Positions 58,968-64,000 of a DNA stretch of 64,000 nucleotides are shown here, piece after piece. The translations under genes and the position numbers were made by a program. This DNA is from Terrimonas ferruginea DSM 30193. Lineage in GTDB: Bacteria; Bacteroidota; Bacteroidia; Chitinophagales; Chitinophagaceae. The notes below the pieces were generated by a model. It was not told the origin of the DNA and ran no database searches. It saw nothing but the letters and a program-made list of their open reading frames with translations. The stretch spans positions 84,992 through 148,991 of the forward strand of contig NZ_AUDS01000019.1 of NCBI RefSeq assembly GCF_000425585.1, in the 5' to 3' direction. Numbering within the stretch: the first letter of the stretch is position 1; every line of letters starts with the position of its first letter.

Positions 58968-61424
58968 ATGCGACATCTTTACCTCCTGGCCGCTTTATTG
59001 ACTTTAACGATTATTCGTGTTTCGGCACAACAAACAAAATCAGGTGTTGTGGCTGACAGCCTTTCGCGGCAACCGCTGGCTTTTGCCACGGTCAAAGCCG
59101 GAGGGCAGGGGAAAGGCGTAATCACCGGTATTAACGGCCATTTCAGCCTTGCTATCCCCGACGGCGCAGCATCGCTGCAGGTATCTTACGTAGGTTACCA
59201 GTCTGCCACATTTTCCCTGGCAGATGAACGCGATACCTTATTCCTTTTACCAGCTTCCGGTATCTTGGGAGAAGTAGTGATCCGTGCCGACGCCGAAAAG
59301 ATTCGCTCCATTTTACAGAAAACCATCCGCAACAAATCCAATCATAACCCGGAGATGTACGACCGCTACAATTGTAATATCTATTACAAGATGAAAGTAG
59401 ACCTCGTGCCTAACCCGGATACTACCACAAAGAAGAAAGAGCCGGTTGCAAGGTCTTCGAAGAAAAACAATAAAAAGAACAACGAACCGCCATTGCCGGA
59501 GCCGGATACAGCCAACCTCCGCTTCCTGCGCAACAATCATGTTATTTTATCAGAAAGCTATAGCCGCCGCAGTTACCGGCGTCCGCAACAATTGCAGGAA
59601 GAAGTGATCGCATCCCGTTTTTCAGGATTGAAGAAAACTTATTTCACCAATCTGGTTACCGACGTATTACCCTTCCATGTTTACGGCGATTACATTTCAC
59701 TCAACGGTCGCGACTACAATAACCCTGTTGCGAAAGGCTGGCAACAACGGTATAAATTCCGGTTGCTCGATGAGGTGATGACGGGGAATGATACTACCTA
59801 TATTCTTAGCTTCGAACCAAAACGTAACGCCGTTTTCCCTTCGCTGGAAGGAACCGTTTATATCAATTCGAACGGTTATGCCATTTCGCATTTGATCGCG
59901 GCTACAACGGATTCCGCATCCGAACGCGTGATCCGCATTGAACAGATTTATCAGCTAGTGGAGACACGCTGGTTCCCGCGGGAACTTAATTACCAGGTAA
60001 ACCTGCTCCGTTATCCTTCCCCCGAAATGGGCATCAGCCTCAATGGTCATTCCGTGATCGACTCCGTGTCCTTTGACGCAGCTCATGCATTGCGGCAACG
60101 AAAAGCCTATACAGTGCGGCTTGGCGATTCGGTGGATTTGCACACGGAACAACAATGGCAGCAATTGCGACCGGATGGATTAACGGAAAAAGAACAAAAT
60201 ACTTATAAGGTCATCGATAGCCTTACCACCAAGATGAAACTCGAGAAAGTGGTATACGCCGCCGGCAAATTCGGTTTGGGTAAACTACCGCTTGGTCCGG
60301 TCGACATCGAAGTAAACAGGTTGGTCGCCATCAACAATTTTGAAGGCACCCGTTTGGGACTCGGACTTTCTACCAACAACCGCGTATCGCGTTATTTCTC
60401 GATAGGCGGGTGGTTTGGTTATGGCACCAAAGACAAACAATGGAAATACGGCGGACATGCACGCATATTTCCCGCAGGGGACAAAGATCACTGGCTGGAA
60501 TTTGCTTACCAGCAGAATTATCAATCATCCGGCCTCGTGCAAATACATCCCGAACTCGACCGCACCGGGTTTCGCAATTGGATATTGACCCGTGTGGACT
60601 GGCTGAAAGAATACCGGGCAACAGGACACACACAATTGGGTTACTGGCAGGCTGAAGCAGAAGTATTGCAACGGTATCTGCGGCCCCGCTACGAACAGAG
60701 CCAGTTTGAAACAGATGGAAAGAATCCCATCGACTATCGTGTACGCGAAGCAGGCGTGGGGTTCCGTTATGCATATGGGGAAAAACGGGTGCCGCTGTTT
60801 GAATATTATCTTCCCGTGTCCACGAAATATCCTGTTCTTTATTTACGCGGAGCATCGGGGACAGTACACAATGGTGATTACCGTGCAAATTATCTCCGCA
60901 CATTGGCGGCTGTACGTTTTACCAAACATATCAACCGCTGGGGATTCGATCATTTCAGATTGGAAGGAGGCATGATCAGAACGGCCGACAACAAACCATT
61001 GCCAAGATCACTGTTGCTGGCAGGTAACGGATTCCGTAACAGCGGCACCAACTATTATGCCTATGGTGGATTTGTAACGATGAAGCCTTATGATTTTTAT
61101 TCCGACCGGTATGTGTCTTTTCTGTATCGTCATGATTTCGATAAACGATTGTGGAACCTGAAAGTCAGCCAGCCTTATATAAGTCTTGCGCATAACCTGA
61201 TGTATGGCGGATTGAAAACAGCGCATCGCGAAGCAAATGCCGGCGTTGCGGCTCCCGTGAAAGGGTATCATGAATCGGGTGTGATGATTAATCAGCTTTA
61301 CCAGGTGAATCTTTTCGGCCTGGCTTATTTCTATATCAATGGCGGTTTATTCTATCACTGGGCGCCCCAGCCGGATTGGAAAAAGAACAGTGTGTGGGTA
61401 GTTGGCTTCAGTACCGGATTTTAA
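58968..61424 (+). CDS. DUF5686 / carboxypeptidase-regulatory-like outer-membrane protein
   Basis: 818 residues from ATG 58968 (MRHLYLLAALLTLTIIRVSA, signal peptide). Residues 23-105 form a CarboxypepD_reg-like beta-sandwich (TKSGVVADSLSRQPLAFATVKAG ... SLQVSYVGYQSATF), as in SusC/TonB-dependent proteins. The rest matches DUF5686, with a basic spacer (about 175-200, KNNKKNNEPPLPEP) and a long beta-rich domain ending SVWVVGFSTGF, the pattern of an outer-membrane barrel. The function is unknown. There is no adjacent SusD gene, so it is not a classical glycan uptake system. Confidence 0.85.
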   Translation: MRHLYLLAALLTLTIIRVSAQQTKSGVVADSLSRQPLAFATVKAGGQGKGVITGINGHFSLAIPDGAASLQVSYVGYQSATFSLADERDTLFLLPASGILGEVVIRADAEKIRSILQKTIRNKSNHNPEMYDRYNCNIYYKMKVDLVPNPDTTTKKKEPVARSSKKNNKKNNEPPLPEPDTANLRFLRNNHVILSESYSRRSYRRPQQLQEEVIASRFSGLKKTYFTNLVTDVLPFHVYGDYISLNGRDYNNPVAKGWQQRYKFRLLDEVMTGNDTTYILSFEPKRNAVFPSLEGTVYINSNGYAISHLIAATTDSASERVIRIEQIYQLVETRWFPRELNYQVNLLRYPSPEMGISLNGHSVIDSVSFDAAHALRQRKAYTVRLGDSVDLHTEQQWQQLRPDGLTEKEQNTYKVIDSLTTKMKLEKVVYAAGKFGLGKLPLGPVDIEVNRLVAINNFEGTRLGLGLSTNNRVSRYFSIGGWFGYGTKDKQWKYGGHARIFPAGDKDHWLEFAYQQNYQSSGLVQIHPELDRTGFRNWILTRVDWLKEYRATGHTQLGYWQAEAEVLQRYLRPRYEQSQFETDGKNPIDYRVREAGVGFRYAYGEKRVPLFEYYLPVSTKYPVLYLRGASGTVHNGDYRANYLRTLAAVRFTKHINRWGFDHFRLEGGMIRTADNKPLPRSLLLAGNGFRNSGTNYYAYGGFVTMKPYDFYSDRYVSFLYRHDFDKRLWNLKVSQPYISLAHNLMYGGLKTAHREANAGVAAPVKGYHESGVMINQLYQVNLFGLAYFYINGGLFYHWAPQPDWKKNSVWVVGFSTGF

Positions 61425-61433
61425 CCAACAGTT

Positions 61434-62057
61434 CTATTTAATGATACGTGCCAGCAGGAATGCAGCCCCTGCGGCAAGTGTACCCAATAGCAGCATGCGG
61501 ACTGCACCTGACCAGGGATTGGCATTGGACAGCCGGTTCTTGAGATAACCGAATACAAACAGGCAAACCAATGTAACAGGCGCTGCGATTGTCAGCGCCA
61601 CATAGGAATCATCAATGAAAAAGTAAGGAGCTAGTGGAATCAACCCACCGATGAAGTAGGAGAAGCCGATGATGAGTCCTGAACTGCGTGGTGAATTGAA
61701 GTGACTTTCGGACAATTGCTGCATTGCTGCTTGTTGTTCCCCGGTCAATGCAGCCATAGCTTCCTCCTGCATTTCTTCTGTAAAACCAATATTGGCGTAA
61801 AATTTCCGGTCTTCTTTTGGTCCGGCACTTTCATCTTTCACCGTATGATAGCCGCTTATTCCCATGCCGGCAGCGCCGATGAGGGTAGCGGCCAGCCCCG
61901 CCGTCAATATCATTCCCGGATCAGCCGACGCGGCGGTAAGACCTGTGGCGATGGCAAATGGCACGGAAAGCCCGTCGCTGACACCAATGATGATGTCGGC
62001 AAAAACACTATCCATTTTTGCGGAAGAGGAGACCGGGTGCGTAGACATAGACGACAA
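61434..62057 (-). CDS. VIT1/CCC1-family transporter
   Basis: 207 residues. Five transmembrane segments surround the family pattern: DIIIGVSDGLSVPFAIATGLTAA (first helix, with the metal-binding Asp), LAATLIGAAGMGISGYHTVKDE, then an acidic cytoplasmic helix pair (EEMQEEAMAALTGEQQAAM), and SGLIIGFSYFIGGLIPLAPYFF. The family moves Fe2+ or Mn2+ into vacuoles in eukaryotes; bacterial members probably export or store these metals at the inner membrane. The gene follows rocD by 2 bp on the same strand, so it is probably co-transcribed with it, although no functional link is obvious. Confidence 0.87.
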   Translation of the reverse strand: MSSMSTHPVSSSAKMDSVFADIIIGVSDGLSVPFAIATGLTAASADPGMILTAGLAATLIGAAGMGISGYHTVKDESAGPKEDRKFYANIGFTEEMQEEAMAALTGEQQAAMQQLSESHFNSPRSSGLIIGFSYFIGGLIPLAPYFFIDDSYVALTIAAPVTLVCLFVFGYLKNRLSNANPWSGAVRMLLLGTLAAGAAFLLARIIK

Positions 62058-62059
62058 AG

Positions 62060-63301
62060 TTAGCTCCTGTCAAAAATCTCCAATGATTTTTTGATAATGG
62101 CAACGCACGCCTGTACCTGTGTTTCGTTGATCACCAGCGGCGGTGCAAAGCGGATCTTATCGCCGTGCGTAGGTTTGGCGAGCAGACCATTCTCTTTTAA
62201 TTCGAGGCAAAGATTCCATGCCGCATCCGGATCGTTGTGATTAATGACGATGGCATTGAGCAGTCCTTTTCCGCGGATCAGCGAAATATGCGGGGATTGC
62301 AAGGCGGCCAATCCATCGCGCAAAAGTTTGCCCATGGCTTCGGCGTTCTCCGCCATTTTTTCATCCCGCAAAACTTCGAGTGCTTTGATAGCCGTTTTGC
62401 AGGCAAGCGGATTGCCGCCATAAGTGGAGCCGTGTTCGCCGGGACGAATGGTAAGCATGATATGATTGTCGGCTAATACGGCACTGACGGGCAGCATACC
62501 ACCACTCAGTGCTTTGCCCAGGATCAGTATATCCGGTTTTACGTTTTCATGATCGCAGGCGAGTAATTGACCGGTGCGGCAAAGTCCTGTTTGTATTTCA
62601 TCTGCGATGAAAAGTACATTGGCGTCTTCGCACAATTTTTTTGCGGTAGCAAGATACCCTTCATCGGGAACGAGCACACCTGCTTCACCTTGTATTGGTT
62701 CAACGAGGAAGCCGGCCACATTGGGATTGCCGAGTGCCTGTGCGAGTGCCGCAGTATCGTTGTAAGGAACTGCAATAAATCCGGGAGCGTAAGGACCGAA
62801 GTGCGTACGTGCGGAAGGATCGCTGCTGAATGAGATGACGGTAGATGTGCGTCCGTGGAAATTGCCTTCGCAGACGATGATAACTGCTTCGCCGTCGGCA
62901 ATACCTTTTTTCTCATACGCCCATTTGCGGCAAAGTTTGATGGCTGTTTCCACCGCTTCCACGCCGGTGTTCATCGGCAATACTTTATCAAATCCGAAAT
63001 AAGCAGACATGAATTTTTCGTATTCGCCTAATACATCGTTGTAAAAAGCGCGGCTGGTTAGCGTGAGCCGCCGGGCCTGTTCGATGAATGTTGCTACGAT
63101 AGCGGGATGGCAATGGCCCTGGTTAACGGCAGAATAACCACTGAGGAAATCAAAATAACGGTTCTCTTCCACATCCCATACAAAAGCGCCTTCACCGCGG
63201 CTTAAGACAACGGGCAAAGGATGATAGTTATGGGCTCCATATTGTTCTTCGAGATCTATAAAATATTGGGCAGACCGGCTGGCCAGTACATTCGCGGACA
63301 T
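62060..63301 (-). CDS. rocD: ornithine--oxo-acid aminotransferase
   Basis: 413 residues from ATG 63301, a class III PLP aminotransferase. Signatures are [20 protein letters not shown] (start), [51 protein letters not shown] and the PLP lysine in [17 protein letters not shown]. It converts ornithine and 2-oxoglutarate to glutamate semialdehyde and glutamate, which feeds proline through ProC (gene at 36995). The longer upstream frame to 63355 is unlikely. It precedes the VIT1 gene by 2 bp. Confidence 0.93.
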   Translation of the reverse strand: MSANVLASRSAQYFIDLEEQYGAHNYHPLPVVLSRGEGAFVWDVEENRYFDFLSGYSAVNQGHCHPAIVATFIEQARRLTLTSRAFYNDVLGEYEKFMSAYFGFDKVLPMNTGVEAVETAIKLCRKWAYEKKGIADGEAVIIVCEGNFHGRTSTVISFSSDPSARTHFGPYAPGFIAVPYNDTAALAQALGNPNVAGFLVEPIQGEAGVLVPDEGYLATAKKLCEDANVLFIADEIQTGLCRTGQLLACDHENVKPDILILGKALSGGMLPVSAVLADNHIMLTIRPGEHGSTYGGNPLACKTAIKALEVLRDEKMAENAEAMGKLLRDGLAALQSPHISLIRGKGLLNAIVINHNDPDAAWNLCLELKENGLLAKPTHGDKIRFAPPLVINETQVQACVAIIKKSLEIFDRS

Positions 63302-63456
63302 GATTGATCGGTTTGTTGTGTAAAAGAAATAGGGGGAAAAGCAATAGAATAACAATCACTGTCAGTGATTCAACAGATCGAGATTCTGTTGCAGGAATGC
63401 TATGGAGGAAAGGCGGAGTGCCATTGCAACGAAGGTAAGTAATTTTAAGGAAAGGC

Positions 63457-63540
63457 GTAAGGCGTAGGGTTTAAGGCGTAGGGTGTAAGGCATAAGGCTT
63501 AAGGTTTAAGTCGTAGGGGGTAGGGAATAAGGCATTAGGA
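63457..63540. repeat. 7-bp tandem array, family III (TAAGGCG), 12 units
   Basis: Twelve 7-mers such as GTAAGGC, GTAGGGT, TTAAGGC, ATAAGGC and TTAAGGT in an unbroken frame, the longest array in the window. Confidence 0.9.
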
Positions 63541-63600
63541 GGAAGATACGCAGTAAGTAGTGGGTCTGCTTAGTTAAGTGTGTCATTTGACGTTTCTACT

Positions 63601-63628
63601 CCCTGGTTCGTGTATACACGAACCAGGG
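63601..63628. repeat. GGTTCGTGTA palindrome, copy 4 (28 bp, perfect)
   Basis: Perfect palindrome with half-site CCCTGGTTCGTGTA, directly followed by the family I array. Confidence 0.9.
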
Positions 63629-63629
63629 C

Positions 63630-63685
63630 ATTCACGATTGACGATTGACGATTGACGATTCACGATTGACCATTGACGATTCAAT
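63630..63685. repeat. 7-bp tandem array, family I (complement), about 8 units
   Basis: ATTCACG, ATTGACG three times, ATTCACG, ATTGACC, ATTGACG, ATTCAAT. Confidence 0.9.
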
Positions 63686-63770
63686 GTCGTTTCCTTAAGG
63701 CTGAAGTTCTTTGACAGGTGTTAAGTAGAGAAAAAGTTTGTTATTTTTAGGATAGGATTACAGGGGGGTA

Positions 63771-64000
63771 TTGAATAGCGAACCTGTTTTTAGAGTAACC
63801 TATCTCAATGAATTAACTCAAAAATTACATAATGAACAATTTGTTAGCGACTGCCGTACAGAATCCGGCCGGAATGGATTTGTCCGTGATCGCAAGCTGA
63901 CCTTTGTTCATTTGATTGTTCTGTTAGTGCAGGGCCTTTCCCGTTCCATACAGCGTGAGCTCAACAGCTTTTACCAAAAGATCCTGGACAGCGATCTGCC
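63771..64000 (+). CDS. IS4-type transposase, N-terminal part (cut by window edge)
   Basis: 76 residues before the window ends. From the TTG at 63771 it reads LNSEPVFRVTYLNELTQ and continues with GRNGFVRDRKLTFVHLIVLL and SIQRELNSFYQKIL. This matches the N-terminal part of IS4-family transposases, in which FVRDRKLTF and LQRELNxF are recurrent. The DDE residues lie outside the window, so intactness cannot be judged. The start is uncertain because no ATG lies in this frame; a TAG at 63750-63752 limits it. The element lies directly after a palindrome and repeat array. Confidence 0.72.
   Translation, partial: MNSEPVFRVTYLNELTQKLHNEQFVSDCRTESGRNGFVRDRKLTFVHLIVLLVQGLSRSIQRELNSFYQKILDSDL

Larger units (their letters stand above)
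63302..63770. other. repeat island between rocD and the transposase
   Basis: 469 bases. It holds a family III array (63457), a GGTTCGTGTA palindrome (63601), a family I array (63630) and sequence leading to the transposase. Where the IS begins could not be fixed from one end. Confidence 0.75.

Noticed and set aside
58968..61424. SusC-type TonB-dependent receptor of a polysaccharide utilisation locus
   Set aside because: It has the CarboxypepD_reg-like domain, but the rest is DUF5686, with no TonB plug domain, no SusD and no glycosidase nearby.

Overview
The window is chromosomal DNA of a Bacteroidota bacterium, most likely of the Chitinophagaceae or a close relative. The evidence is: genes preceded by the Bacteroidota promoter element TAnnTTTG (often with TTG about 20 bases upstream) rather than a sigma70-type -10; two secreted proteins with type IX secretion (T9SS) C-terminal sorting domains; a type III glutamine synthetase; DUF5686 and DUF3857 proteins; and BlaI/M56, ECF/anti-sigma and AHSA1-like proteins typical of the group. 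The family-level placement is inference. I see no rRNA, tRNA, CRISPR array, prophage or plasmid module. The only mobile gene is the start of an IS4-type transposase at the right edge.

Layout: 1-3.1 kb holds the N-terminus of a P-type ATPase, a coiled-coil partner, a DUF2975/HTH pair and an AHSA1-like protein. 3.2-9.1 kb holds a catalytic-only methylmalonyl-CoA mutase with a serine hydrolase, an IscA/ErpA-type Fe-S carrier, a methyltransferase and a glutaminyl cyclase lipoprotein. 9.5-21.5 kb holds a T9SS metalloprotease, a dienelactone hydrolase, a ClC channel, cmk, an FKBP isomerase, an exonuclease/GIY-YIG fusion, an RlmK-like methyltransferase, a lipase, mdh and a thioredoxin-like protein. 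21.6-26.3 kb holds a BlaI/M56 sensor pair, efp, accB and accC. 27.3-32.3 kb is a nitrogen cluster (porin, amtB, glutamine synthetase III). 33.9-46.3 kb holds purL, a fasciclin lipoprotein, proC, a giant DUF3857/transglutaminase protein, pyrG and yidC. 47.2-56.4 kb holds a TPR protein, comA-like and aroE, a TraB protein and thioesterase, an ECF sigma/anti-sigma pair, rdgB, a possible HolD-like protein, ilvE, rpsL and rpsG. 56.7-63.3 kb holds a T9SS protein, a DUF5686 barrel, a VIT1-type transporter and rocD.

Most genes are housekeeping. The unusual content lies between genes and inside a few proteins. The intergenic spaces carry (i) many arrays of 7-bp repeats in three sequence families, (ii) four copies of a 20-28 bp palindrome beginning GGTTCGTGTA, and (iii) a roughly 270-bp element with terminal inverted repeats, present in two full copies and one internal fragment, whose tips match the palindromes. 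Within proteins the most notable points are an elongation factor P whose decoding-loop tip resembles YeiP/EfpL (TARxAA) rather than the canonical PGKG; an M56 antirepressor ending in an LptA/OstA-like strand motif, preceded by two evenly spaced BlaI-type operators; a mutase without an adjacent B12-binding subunit; and an anti-sigma-like protein with three copies of an LY-E-PP-W module.
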